Below are positions 54,594 through 61,731 of a DNA stretch of 61,731 bases, piece by piece. The stretch's first letter is position 1. Each line of letters begins with the position of its first letter. The DNA comes from Patescibacteria group bacterium UBA1372. Its GTDB lineage: Bacteria; Patescibacteriota; Microgenomatia; UBA12405. The position numbers and the translations under genes were made by a program. The notes under the pieces were generated by a model that saw only the letters and a list, made by a program, of their open reading frames with translations, did not search any database and had not been told where the DNA came from. The stretch lies in NCBI GenBank assembly GCA_002306295.1, contig DBRI01000019.1:43007-104737 (forward strand). The letters run 5' to 3'.

Positions 54594-54789
54594 TGTCCTC
54601 CTTGTAGAAAAATATATCTTCGACATTTACTTGAAAGTGTCGACTAATTTTTAATGCTAAACCCAGTGACGGCAAGTATTTATTGGCTTCGATGGCAATA
54701 ATAGTCTGTCTAGTGACACCAACCTTATCAGCCAGATCCTGTTGAGTAAGATTGTGATTGGCACGATATACTTTTAATTTATTGTCCAC
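54583..54789 (-). CDS. XRE-family HTH regulator
   Basis: About 68 residues, GTG start at 54789 with a GGAGG 5 nt upstream. The helix-turn-helix reads NLTQQDLADKVGVTRQTIIAIEANKYLPSLGLALKI, the classical Cro/C1 pattern of the small YozG-like group. It is encoded between DUF2178 and HEAT genes with 11-bp overlaps at both ends. Likely controls its own operon through the inverted repeat at 55198-55252; inferred from the location. Confidence 0.85.
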   Translation of the reverse strand: MDNKLKVYRANHNLTQQDLADKVGVTRQTIIAIEANKYLPSLGLALKISRHFQVNVEDIFFYKEDNDS

Positions 54790-55198
54790 GGCCACCTCCA
54801 AATTTTTGATTTAAAAAGTGATAAGAGATAGCAAAAATCGAGATCATAAATAAGGTGATATAGGCAAAAATCATACCTAAAGATTCTAAATAAGTAAAAT
54901 CTGTCTTAGAAAAAACAGCCAATCCGCTATGAGTTGGGATGAGTAACAAAACTGAGGCAATACCGATAGTAGGGGCAAAAATAGCGTAGGTTAGCTTGGC
55001 GGCTTTTTCCTGAATAGTTATATCTCTTTCGTCAGCTTTGATTTTGGCTTTGTGTCTAAAAAGAGCCATGAAAACCATACCGGTTAAAACTGCGGCAAGA
55101 GTGAGAAGGTAACTATGACTATTGATAGCTAGAGAAATAATAATGGAAACAAAAATAGTAATAATGATTCTAAGCTGCTTATATTTTTTTAATTTCAT
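54779..55198 (-). CDS. DUF2178-like membrane protein
   Basis: 139 residues, four membrane helices with DERDITIQEKAAKLTYAIFAP in the middle loop, the hallmark of DUF2178. These proteins are often paired with a small XRE regulator; the function is not known. First gene of the operon with XRE and HEAT genes. TACATT (rc of 55204-55209) is 5 nt before the ATG and TTGACA sits 17 bp further upstream. Confidence 0.78.
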   Translation of the reverse strand: MKLKKYKQLRIIITIFVSIIISLAINSHSYLLTLAAVLTGMVFMALFRHKAKIKADERDITIQEKAAKLTYAIFAPTIGIASVLLLIPTHSGLAVFSKTDFTYLESLGMIFAYITLFMISIFAISYHFLNQKFGGGRGQ

Positions 55199-55252
55199 AA
55201 TTAAATGTAATAAATACCTTACATTTTGTCAAGTATTTATTACATTTAATTA
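55198..55252 (-). promoter_or_regulatory. Operator-promoter of the DUF2178/XRE operon
   Basis: Perfect 20-bp inverted repeat: arms 55198-55217 and 55233-55252, spacer 15 bp. On the minus strand the -35 TTGACA (55227-55232) lies in the spacer and the -10 TACATT (55204-55209) inside one arm. A third ATGTAA copy is in the spacer. The location predicts repression by the XRE protein encoded downstream. Confidence 0.75.
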
Positions 55253-55257
55253 ATATA

Positions 55258-55372
55258 AAACCCCTCTTGTATTCTCCCCTTGATCCTCCTACGCTAAGCT
55301 TCGGAAGGACAGGCAGGGGGAATAGTTGATTTGAAGAAACCCCTCTTGTATTCTCCCCTTGACAGGGGAGAA
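55258..55372. repeat. Tandem copies of dispersed repeat
   Basis: The 26-bp AAACCCCTCTTGTATTCTCCC-type sequence is present twice (55258-55283 and 55337-55362), 79 bp apart. The intervening 53 bp contain GCTTCGG and AGGACAGGCAGGGGG. Related to the element at the korA end through AACCCCTC and TCTCCCCTTGACA boxes. Confidence 0.7.
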
Positions 55373-55382
55373 AATAATGTAG

Positions 55383-55673
55383 ATGAAAAGTTTTAGGGAT
55401 AGAGTGTATGAAATTGTGGCAAAAATACCAAAAGGGCAAGTAATGACTTATAAACAGGTAGCCCAAAAGTTGGGAAGTAAAGCATATAGAGCAGTCGGCC
55501 AAGCGTTGGCAAAAAATCCGTATGCGCCAAGAGTCCCCTGTCATAGAGTAGTTAGAAGCGATTATAGCCTGGGAGGATTTAATGGAAGTATGGATAATAG
55601 GAGAAAAAAGGAGTTACTATTAAATGAAGGAGTAAAAATAGTAGGAGATAGAGTGATTAGAGATACAGACTAG
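55383..55673 (+). CDS. MGMT-domain protein (Ogt-like DNA methyltransferase domain)
   Basis: 96 residues consisting only of the DNA-binding/active-site domain. VAKIPKGQVMTYKQVAQKLG, RAVGQALAKNPYAPRVPCHRVV and GGFNG are visible. The reactive Cys in PCHRV is present, so it is not an alkyltransferase-like (ATL) protein, where it is Trp or Ala. The N-terminal domain of full MGMT/Ogt is absent, so activity is uncertain. Overlaps the GH130 gene by 4 bp on the other strand. Confidence 0.82.
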   Translation: MKSFRDRVYEIVAKIPKGQVMTYKQVAQKLGSKAYRAVGQALAKNPYAPRVPCHRVVRSDYSLGGFNGSMDNRRKKELLLNEGVKIVGDRVIRDTD

Positions 55674-57574
55674 AAATTTTTTACTTCACGTAAAAGTCTG
55701 TCCAGACTAATTTTGGCCATACAGATAACTTTATCGGCACCGCCATAATAAACATAAAGAATGCCATCGACAAGAACGGCGCCACAGGGGAAAACAACGT
55801 TGGGAAAATCGCCAACTATTTCCCAAGGATCGGTAGGCTCTAAAATAGGAAAAAGAGAGCGGTGGATAACCTGACGGGGTTCGATTTCTTCCAGAATCAT
55901 AAAACCGACCCTGTACTGATTGTCAACAGAGCTAACACCATGGTACAAAAGTAACCAGCCAATATCGGTTTTTATAGGCGGAGCGGCGATACCAATTTTT
56001 TTACTATCCCAAAAGCGCTCCCGGGGGTTGATAGAAGATTCTTTTTCCAGCCACATATCATCGGCAAAATTGAGATTGTCGACGTAATCTATGGCAATAT
56101 CGCGACCATGAACGCGGTGAAAAATAACAAATTGAGAACAGGTTTTGCTGGGAAGAAGACAAGTATTTTTATCATCTACCCCAGGAGGAGAAATAAGCCG
56201 AGGTTGGGTCCAATTCCACTTTTTAGCTAAAAAGTCTTTGACTTTGATACTGGTGTAAGCCACCCGAGGAGGATTGATACTATCGTATGCTGTATAAAAC
56301 ATATGGAAAGTATTGCCAATTTTGGTAATACGGGGATCTTCACAACCGGATAGGCCACCAGGATTTTTTTTTTGTTCAAAATCGGCTCGGGGAATATAAA
56401 TAGGGTCTTTAAAGGTTTTAAAGTTGGAGCCGTCTATACTTTCGGCCAGACCCAGAGTGGAAGTATTGTCTTGGGAAAGAGCTCTATAAACAAGATAAAA
56501 TTTACCTTTTTCATAGACTGTAGCCGGATTGAAGACAGCTTTTGATTGCCAGTAGCTATCAGGATTGGGTTTAAGGATAGGATTGAGAGGGCTTTTCTCC
56601 AGTTTGGGAGGGAAAAAAGTAGGTCGATTACTTAAACTTTTAAGCACACAAGCAAGACTGAGCTTGGAAACAGCACAGAAATTATCGGCTGAACCGAAAT
56701 AAAGATAAACTTTTTTGCCTTCCAGAATGGCTCCGGAGGGAAAGATAACGTTTCTAACCATACCGTTTTTACCAAAACCAGGCTCTGGCTTGATAATGGG
56801 ATAGGCGGTCCTTTTGAGGATTTTTTGGGGATTGAGATGGTCTAAAACAACAGCTTCGATACCAAAAAGCTGGTTTTCTGGACTGGTATACATCTGAATA
56901 TGGGCATAAAACAAAAGCCAGCCTTCATCGGTCAGGACAGGAGGAGCGCCGATTTCAACGTGATCAGTATTGATGCGAGACAAATCGATAGTAAATTGAT
57001 AATGATTTTGATACCACTGGTGCCAAAAGTCGGTGTCGTAAAAATTTTTAAAATTGGAAGTTTGAGCCAGGGCAATTCGGGAGGGTGGGTTGTCTGAATC
57101 AACAGTTAGAGCCAAGGTGTATTTACCATCTATTTTTTGGGGAAAAAGAGTGGCGGCTTTAGCATTGAAGGGAGTAATCAAGTGTTTACTATCAATAGTT
57201 TTTAAGTCTTTGGTGGTGGCAAGGGCAATTTTTATACTGTCTGGCCTGGGAGGATAGGAAGACAGGGCAGTATAAAAAATATAGTAGGTATCCCCTATTT
57301 TGGTAATCCGGGGATCTTCGCAACCAAATAGCTCCCAATCGAATTCCGGCCAAATGAAGCTTCTTCTGTTGGTGAAGTTTTTAACCCCATCTGAACTTTC
57401 GGCAATACTAATAGTAGATAGACTTAAATCGTGACCTTGATAATTTTTAGTTTCAGACTGACTGCGGTATAAAATATAAAATTTGTCAAGGTGCTTTATG
57501 GGACAGGGATTGAAAACTGCCTGAGACTCCCAAGGGTTACCTGGATCTGGAGATAAAATAATGTGTTTGCTCAT
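55670..57574 (-). CDS. Tandem two-domain GH130-like protein
   Basis: 634 residues made of two five-bladed beta-propeller GH130 domains (about 1-310 and 320-634). Each contains GCEDPRITKIG (near 88 and 411), whose Asp is the candidate general acid, and each has a YAHIQ or YHGVSS motif plus a terminal FxYGGAD/FGSAD motif. GH130 enzymes cleave beta-mannosides, most by phosphorolysis. Two domains in one chain is unusual. No signal peptide, so cytoplasmic. It overlaps the next GH130 gene by 4 bp. Confidence 0.83.
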   Translation of the reverse strand: MSKHIILSPDPGNPWESQAVFNPCPIKHLDKFYILYRSQSETKNYQGHDLSLSTISIAESSDGVKNFTNRRSFIWPEFDWELFGCEDPRITKIGDTYYIFYTALSSYPPRPDSIKIALATTKDLKTIDSKHLITPFNAKAATLFPQKIDGKYTLALTVDSDNPPSRIALAQTSNFKNFYDTDFWHQWYQNHYQFTIDLSRINTDHVEIGAPPVLTDEGWLLFYAHIQMYTSPENQLFGIEAVVLDHLNPQKILKRTAYPIIKPEPGFGKNGMVRNVIFPSGAILEGKKVYLYFGSADNFCAVSKLSLACVLKSLSNRPTFFPPKLEKSPLNPILKPNPDSYWQSKAVFNPATVYEKGKFYLVYRALSQDNTSTLGLAESIDGSNFKTFKDPIYIPRADFEQKKNPGGLSGCEDPRITKIGNTFHMFYTAYDSINPPRVAYTSIKVKDFLAKKWNWTQPRLISPPGVDDKNTCLLPSKTCSQFVIFHRVHGRDIAIDYVDNLNFADDMWLEKESSINPRERFWDSKKIGIAAPPIKTDIGWLLLYHGVSSVDNQYRVGFMILEEIEPRQVIHRSLFPILEPTDPWEIVGDFPNVVFPCGAVLVDGILYVYYGGADKVICMAKISLDRLLREVKNF

Positions 57575-59163
57575 ACTTTTTTGATTGAAATTGGATCTAA
57601 ATTTGTCGGTTGATCGGTTTTTAGTTTAGAAATAAAGTCTTCTAGAGGAGAGGTGGCCAGACAGACATGAGAATCGGCTCCTCCATAATAAACGAAAAGC
57701 ATATCTTTAATAATAACAGCACCACAAGGATAAACAACACCGGCTTTAAAACCGATATTGTCGTACCACATATCCGGCTCGATAATAGGATAAGCGCAGC
57801 GGTATAAAACCTGAGTGGGGTCTTCAAGCTTTAGAAGCATGGCGCCAACTTTGTAGCCACTGGCGTCTTTGTCGTCGACTGACTGATAAATAAGAAGCCA
57901 ACCATGCTTGGTTTTAAGCGGTGGGGCGGCAGTGCCGATTTTACGACTATCCCACCATAAGGGGGATCTAGGAGTGATTTTGTATTGACCTTTGAGATAC
58001 TGGCCTGGCTTAAAATCGAGACTATCAACAAAATCGATTAAGATATTGGGGAAAATGCGGTGAAAGATAACGTATTTACTGCCAATTTTTTCGGGTAAAA
58101 TGCAGGCGCTTTTGTCAACCAGGTGAGGGGGAGAAATAAGAACGGGGCGCTCCCAAAGCCAGCGGTGAGCTAAAAAATCAGTCAAAGCTATGGAGGTGAG
58201 AGCAATACGGGGAGGATCCCAACCATTGAAAGCGACGTAAGTCATATAAATTCGGTCATCTATTCTGGTAATACGGGGATCTTCACAGCCTTCACAACCA
58301 CCACCAGAAACAAACTGTGGATTAAACTTGTCTTTTTGACCCATTTCAAAAGGTTGAGACGGTATAAAACAGGGATAGTTTTGCTTGAAGTCAACTTTGT
58401 AGCCATCAGCACTGGTAGCGTAACCTAAGACCGATCTGTAATCAAAACCTTGAGCCCGGTAAAGAATATGAACTTTGTCTGCTTCGTAAATGGCGGCCGG
58501 ATTGAAAGTGGTAAAAGCTTCCCAACTATTAGCTGAATTTGGAGCAATTAAAGGATTAGTATCGGGCTTGGTGAGAAAATGAGCTTTTTTAATTTCAACT
58601 TCATTTTTAATTTTGTAATTTGGGTAAACGACAGTATAGATGGCGTGATTTTTTAAATGCCAATAGGAAATAATTTTGTTTTTAAATTTTAGAACAGTTA
58701 AAAAAGAAACTTGGTAATCCTGCCAAAAGGGTGGACTTAAAAAGACGGGTTGATGGTGGCGCCAGATGATCTGATTATCAGAATTTAGACCGGCAACACC
58801 AACAAAAAACTGATTGTGAGACAGGTAGTGATAAAAAAGTAATCTGTCCTGTTTATTTTCGATGATACCCTGGATAGAAATTGCACTAGGTGGGATATAT
58901 TCACTACCCGGAGCTAATATTGGAGATAGATGGGAAAAATTAATAGGAGTTTGTTTGAGGACTTTTTTGGGAATAAGACTAAGAGAAATTGGTTTGAAAT
59001 CAAAACCATCGAGTGATTTAAAATAATGTTTTTTGCGACCGAGGTGAATTTCCAGGTAAATTGTTTTGGCAGAGGAATAAAAGACAATTTGCTTATCTTT
59101 TCTTAATTTGAGTAATTTAGTTAAAACATTCATGAATTGAAAGGCGTGTTTAATTTTAACCAT
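57571..59163 (-). CDS. GH130-like protein with N-terminal extension
   Basis: 530 residues. The C-terminal 330 residues form a GH130 domain with GGCEGCEDPRITRID (near 293) and YQSVDD and YYGGADSH. The first 200 residues hold WRHHQP and YWHLKN motifs and may be a degenerate propeller, but the catalytic motif is not seen there. It is encoded first and overlaps its neighbour by 4 bp, so the two act in one pathway. Substrate is probably a beta-mannoside oligosaccharide or phosphorylated derivative. Confidence 0.8.
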   Translation of the reverse strand: MVKIKHAFQFMNVLTKLLKLRKDKQIVFYSSAKTIYLEIHLGRKKHYFKSLDGFDFKPISLSLIPKKVLKQTPINFSHLSPILAPGSEYIPPSAISIQGIIENKQDRLLFYHYLSHNQFFVGVAGLNSDNQIIWRHHQPVFLSPPFWQDYQVSFLTVLKFKNKIISYWHLKNHAIYTVVYPNYKIKNEVEIKKAHFLTKPDTNPLIAPNSANSWEAFTTFNPAAIYEADKVHILYRAQGFDYRSVLGYATSADGYKVDFKQNYPCFIPSQPFEMGQKDKFNPQFVSGGGCEGCEDPRITRIDDRIYMTYVAFNGWDPPRIALTSIALTDFLAHRWLWERPVLISPPHLVDKSACILPEKIGSKYVIFHRIFPNILIDFVDSLDFKPGQYLKGQYKITPRSPLWWDSRKIGTAAPPLKTKHGWLLIYQSVDDKDASGYKVGAMLLKLEDPTQVLYRCAYPIIEPDMWYDNIGFKAGVVYPCGAVIIKDMLFVYYGGADSHVCLATSPLEDFISKLKTDQPTNLDPISIKKV

Positions 59164-59202
59164 AATTTACAAATCAAACAAGCCAGGGGTTATCTAAATC
59201 TA

Positions 59203-59868
59203 TTAGTGACGAAATCGGTATAATCTTAGTGCACTTTCTTCGGCCAGAGAATTGATGGTGTTCATAAGTAGACTTTTTTGAGAATTGATTTTGATTTTGT
59301 CAAAGATATTACCGGAGACGTTGATGGGAGTTCCTGAGGTAAGAGCGTATTTACCTTTAACAAAAAAGCGGGCCATATCAACTTTTTGCTTGATTTTTAT
59401 GTTTTTGGTAAAAGTTTTATCTTTGGCAAAAGAGATGCCGATGGGAACAATAGGAGCTTTAGTTTCCAAGGCTAATCTAATGACTCCTGAAAAGGGTGGA
59501 TAAGTAATGCCATCGATAGCACTTAATCTACCCTCGGGGAAAATTAAAATACTTTTACCCGTTTTTAATTGCTTTAGGGCATGCTGATAAGCCAAATTAC
59601 CCTGGTCGCTAACTACAGGGATATGGCCTGATTTTCTGATAAGATAGCCAATAATGGGAATTTGGAAAACGGAATTAGTAATCAAAATACTGACTGTGTC
59701 TTTGAGAGCAGACATAACTAAAACGGGGTCGAGAGTGGAAGGATGGTTGGCAGCGTATATTTTTGCTTTATTTGATCTGGGCCAGTTTGATTTGTAGTCT
59801 AATCTGATAAAGGGAAGGGAAAGGTATTTAATGACGTTTTTGGTGAAGTGGTAGAAGATATTTGACAT
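59203..59868 (-). CDS. PlsC-like 1-acylglycerol-3-phosphate acyltransferase
   Basis: 221 residues. Motif I NHPSTLD (near 41) with the catalytic His and Asp, and motif III FPEGRLS (near 111). A hydrophobic stretch lies at 78-95. It adds a second acyl chain to lysophosphatidate or to other membrane lipids. It begins right after the TetR gene stop (TAA-ATG adjacent), so the regulator and the enzyme share an operon; the TetR protein may respond to lipid or acyl-CoA. Source of acyl chains unknown, since no fatty-acid genes are here. Confidence 0.85.
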   Translation of the reverse strand: MSNIFYHFTKNVIKYLSLPFIRLDYKSNWPRSNKAKIYAANHPSTLDPVLVMSALKDTVSILITNSVFQIPIIGYLIRKSGHIPVVSDQGNLAYQHALKQLKTGKSILIFPEGRLSAIDGITYPPFSGVIRLALETKAPIVPIGISFAKDKTFTKNIKIKQKVDMARFFVKGKYALTSGTPINVSGNIFDKIKINSQKSLLMNTINSLAEESALRLYRFRH

Positions 59869-60432
59869 TTAGGACAGGATGTAGTTTACCAAATTTTTGA
59901 CCCAAGCTGTGTAATTGATATTGTCAAAGATGTCTTTAAAAAGACCAATAAAAAGGATAGATGAAATAGATTGCTGAAGCTTTAATTTGGTATTTTGATA
60001 AAGAACAGGATCGGGATTGGGGCTTAATATAATTTGGAGAACTTCGTCAGTAAAGTTTCTTAAAAGAACAATGGAAGTAGTGTTGTTGTTCTGATTGACA
60101 AAATTGCCATGGAAGTGAGCTTTGAGAATACGGGGATGATCAATCAGACCGTATAAAACTGAAGAGATAAGATGAAATAAAAAAAGTTTGGGGTTGTGAC
60201 CATATTTTTGACGGGTAATTTTGAGACTATTAACAAATTCATCTTTGAGAGTTTTTCTATAGACTGCTTCAACTAAATTATCGATATCCCTGTAGATTGA
60301 CTTAACAGTAATAATCTTTAGTTTTGAAAGTTTGGCAATTTTAGCGTAGGTTAATTTGTCTAAACCTTGATTTTCAATAATTGTAATTGCAGACTTGATG
60401 ATAACTGATCTTTTGGTGCTAGTGTGGGACAT
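59869..60432 (-). CDS. TetR-family regulator
   Basis: 187 residues. The N-terminal HTH reads KSAITIIENQGLDKLTYAKIAKLSKLKIITVKSIYRDIDNLVEAVY, which fits TetR, with a helical ligand domain behind. Co-directional with and directly in front of plsC-like gene. TATACT (rc of 60442-60447) lies 9 nt before the ATG. Ligand unknown. Confidence 0.85.
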   Translation of the reverse strand: MSHTSTKRSVIIKSAITIIENQGLDKLTYAKIAKLSKLKIITVKSIYRDIDNLVEAVYRKTLKDEFVNSLKITRQKYGHNPKLFLFHLISSVLYGLIDHPRILKAHFHGNFVNQNNNTTSIVLLRNFTDEVLQIILSPNPDPVLYQNTKLKLQQSISSILFIGLFKDIFDNINYTAWVKNLVNYILS

Positions 60433-60466
60433 AAACGGATTAGTATAGCTTAATTGGTAAATTTTT

Positions 60467-60535
60467 GTTATAATGTGGACGTACGGAACTACTCAAGTGA
60501 GAGGAAGACCGGACGAGTTATATTTTTGAAAAGTA
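60467..60535 (+). promoter_or_regulatory. Promoter and structured leader of the RRM gene
   Basis: Extended -10 TGTTATAAT (60467-60474 in part; TATAAT at 60469-60474) gives a leader of about 55 nt. The leader holds CTCAAGTGAG (a short hairpin), a purine-rich GAGAGGAAGA and an ACCGGACGAG stretch. It may be an autoregulatory site for the RRM protein or a temperature-sensitive element; this is inference. Confidence 0.5.
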
Positions 60536-60823
60536 ATGAATAAAAAACTTTTTATCGGCGGATTGTCTTTTACAACCACCGAAGATTCTTTGAAGGCTGC
60601 ATTTGCGCAAGCTGGTAACGTTATTTCTGTTGTTGTCATAAAAGACAAGTTTTCTGGCAGATCCAAAGGTTTTGGATTTGTAGAAATGGAAACAGAAGAA
60701 GAAGCCAAAGCTGCAATTGAAATGTGGGAAGGCAAAGATTTGGATGGTAGAGTGATACACGTCAATGAAGCCAGGCCTATGGAAGACAGACCAAAAAGAG
60801 ACTTCCAACCAAAAAGCTACTAA
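60536..60823 (+). CDS. RRM-domain RNA-binding protein
   Basis: 95 residues, one RNA recognition motif. RNP2 LFIGGL (5-10) and RNP1 KGFGFVEM (44-51), both intact with the aromatic residues that stack on RNA. Bacterial single-RRM proteins of this type are known from cyanobacteria as cold-induced Rbp proteins and occur in CPR. A strong terminator follows within 25 bp. It overlaps the convergent methyltransferase gene by 4 bp. Confidence 0.92.
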   Translation: MNKKLFIGGLSFTTTEDSLKAAFAQAGNVISVVVIKDKFSGRSKGFGFVEMETEEEAKAAIEMWEGKDLDGRVIHVNEARPMEDRPKRDFQPKSY

Positions 60824-61680
60824 TTTTTAGTAAATCTTTTAAGAAAACCCCGATTTAGGTCGGGGTTTTTTGGTGGTGAAATAATGGCAACTGTAGTAAA
60901 AAACCTACCCCGATAATTACTAAAAGTATGTGAAGATATGAGCTTTTTTTTAAGATAAGGCCAGTTTAAAAATTTTTCAAAAATTTTGTTAAATTCTGAT
61001 TCGATGTAGGCATCTTTGATAGAATTTGGCGGACTACCTAGCCAATTGTCAGTAGTCTGATTTTTGAGATAGACATCGGTGGTTAAATAAAGCAGACCGG
61101 TTGGTTTTTTGACTCTAAGTAGCTCTGAAAAGGCTATTTTGGTGTTTTTAAGAGAGCCAACGTGTTCGATGGCCGAAATGCAGATAACAAAATCAAAGTA
61201 ATTATCCGGATATTTTAATTTAGTCATATCCCCGATTATATGTTTAACCGAAGAAGATTTGATTCTTGGCTCCATAGGAGAAGACGTATCTAGACTAATG
61301 ACTTTGGCACCAAGAGTGGCAAGATAGTCAGGTAACAAACTACCACCGGTACCGGCATCAAGAATAGTTTTGTCTTTTAAATTGGTATTTTGTAAGAGTT
61401 TTAAGAGGAGGCCATATTCCCAGGCACGGACTCCTTTGGTTTCCGGCTCAAAAATACGCTGAAACCAGATAGGATTAAATTGACCTAATTTATAAAGGTT
61501 TTTCCGAAAATTGGCAATATCGGATAAGTTATAAAGTTGGGGCATGGATAGGTAATTTTTATTAGAACAAGGACGGAGCCATTGCCAAAGATAGGAATTT
61601 AACCAAGGTTTCCAGTAACCTTTTGATGAAATTTTAAGCCTATACCAATTGAGAAGAGATTGAAGAGGATAGGGTCTCAT
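60820..61680 (-). CDS. SAM-dependent class I methyltransferase
   Basis: 286 residues from the ATG at 61680; the frame stays open to the window edge, so the true start may lie outside. SAM motifs: ILDAGTGGSLLPDYLATLGAKVISLDTS (near 110-137), YFDFVICISAIEHVG (near 165) and LLRVKKPTGLLYLTTD. Typical of methyltransferases of glycan or lipid clusters, substrate unknown. Its C-terminal residues are encoded by the terminator hairpin of the RRM gene. A possible overlap of ATG with a TGA in another frame hints at an upstream gene. Confidence 0.8.
   Translation of the reverse strand: MRPYPLQSLLNWYRLKISSKGYWKPWLNSYLWQWLRPCSNKNYLSMPQLYNLSDIANFRKNLYKLGQFNPIWFQRIFEPETKGVRAWEYGLLLKLLQNTNLKDKTILDAGTGGSLLPDYLATLGAKVISLDTSSPMEPRIKSSSVKHIIGDMTKLKYPDNYFDFVICISAIEHVGSLKNTKIAFSELLRVKKPTGLLYLTTDVYLKNQTTDNWLGSPPNSIKDAYIESEFNKIFEKFLNWPYLKKKLISSHTFSNYRGRFFTTVAIISPPKNPDLNRGFLKRFTKN
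60844..60871 (+). terminator. Terminator of the RRM gene, inside the convergent ORF
   Basis: Perfect 10-bp stem AAAACCCCGA / TCGGGGTTTT with a TTTAGG loop, followed by T residues. It is nearly symmetric and lies within the last codons of the convergent methyltransferase gene. Confidence 0.9.
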
Positions 61681-61731
61681 AAAATAGTTGTGTTTTGGTT
61701 TATGAAATATTTGTCTAATATCTTTTTGTAT

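Noticed and set aside
1-61731. UGA recoded as Gly or Trp, as in some CPR lineages
   Set aside because: Several genes clearly end with TGA in ATGA overlaps (for example 18113-18115), and no gene needs TGA read-through.
1-61731. CRISPR arrays, tRNA or rRNA genes, prophage
   Set aside because: No regularly spaced repeats, cloverleaf patterns, conserved rRNA blocks or phage structural genes were recognised. Weak tRNA-like genes could be missed by eye.

Overview
The window looks like a chromosomal segment of a Candidate Phyla Radiation (Patescibacteria) bacterium, most likely from the Microgenomates (OP11) side. This is inferred from gene content and style and was not tested by any search. The DNA is AT-rich and very densely packed, with no gap above about 250 bp and many 4-bp stop/start overlaps. 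TGA is used as an ordinary stop, which argues against the recoded Gracilibacteria/Absconditabacteria. No rRNA, tRNA, CRISPR array, prophage or classical insertion sequence was recognised. The single transposase-like gene is a RAYT-type Y1 protein.

Layout. 0-16 kb: DNA maintenance and translation genes (RmuC, a UvrD-type helicase fused to a RecB-like nuclease, the RAYT gene, GatB-GatA-GatC, a FemAB-like peptidoglycan bridge enzyme, PcrA/UvrD, a DUF2298 membrane giant, a PAP2 phosphatase, a DEDD exonuclease). 16-25 kb: a CarD-like protein, a Cas4/AddB-like nuclease, a LacD-type aldolase, then surface glycan genes (GT4 glycosyltransferase, two FkbM methyltransferases, two GT-C glycosyltransferases, a UbiA/DPPR-synthase-like prenyltransferase). 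25-31 kb: two Thr/Pro-rich surface proteins with LPxAG- and LPxSG-like C-termini, PilN/PilO-like pilus genes, MurJ. 30.6-36 kb: S20, MetRS, TatD, FolD, methionine aminopeptidase and small proteins. 36-40 kb: a sortase with a long Thr/Pro-rich stalk, then a two-gene 2-oxoacid:ferredoxin oxidoreductase. 40-43.5 kb: a two-gene cassette for secreted proteins sharing an unusual Asn/Gly/Ala-rich repeat. 43.5-51 kb: ABC exporter, superoxide dismutase, TPR protein, O-antigen-ligase/TPR protein, PepF. 51-55.7 kb: Hsp20, RluB-like synthase, archaeal-type TyrRS, an XRE/DUF2178/HEAT operon and an MGMT-domain protein. 55.7-61.7 kb: three GH130 domains in two proteins, PlsC-like acyltransferase, TetR regulator, an RRM protein and a methyltransferase.

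Two properties run through the window. First, at more than twenty starts a good -10 hexamer sits only 4-9 nt before the start codon, so most transcription units appear to be leaderless. Clear Shine-Dalgarno sequences are reserved for a few genes (the small surface protein, Hsp20, internal operon genes). Some divergent pairs share promoters only 14-38 bp long. Second, short palindromic repeats sit inside coding regions in frame: in the RAYT gene, in the DUF2298 gene, and as the C-terminal codons of the ferredoxin oxidoreductase alpha subunit.

Together the genes suggest a small, probably fermentative, host-associated or scavenging cell that invests heavily in its surface: glycan assembly, sortase-like anchoring, a pilus system and repeat proteins. 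The best candidates for something undescribed are the repeat-protein cassette at 40.3-43.5 kb with its inter-gene hairpin, and the sortase with its Thr/Pro-rich partners.
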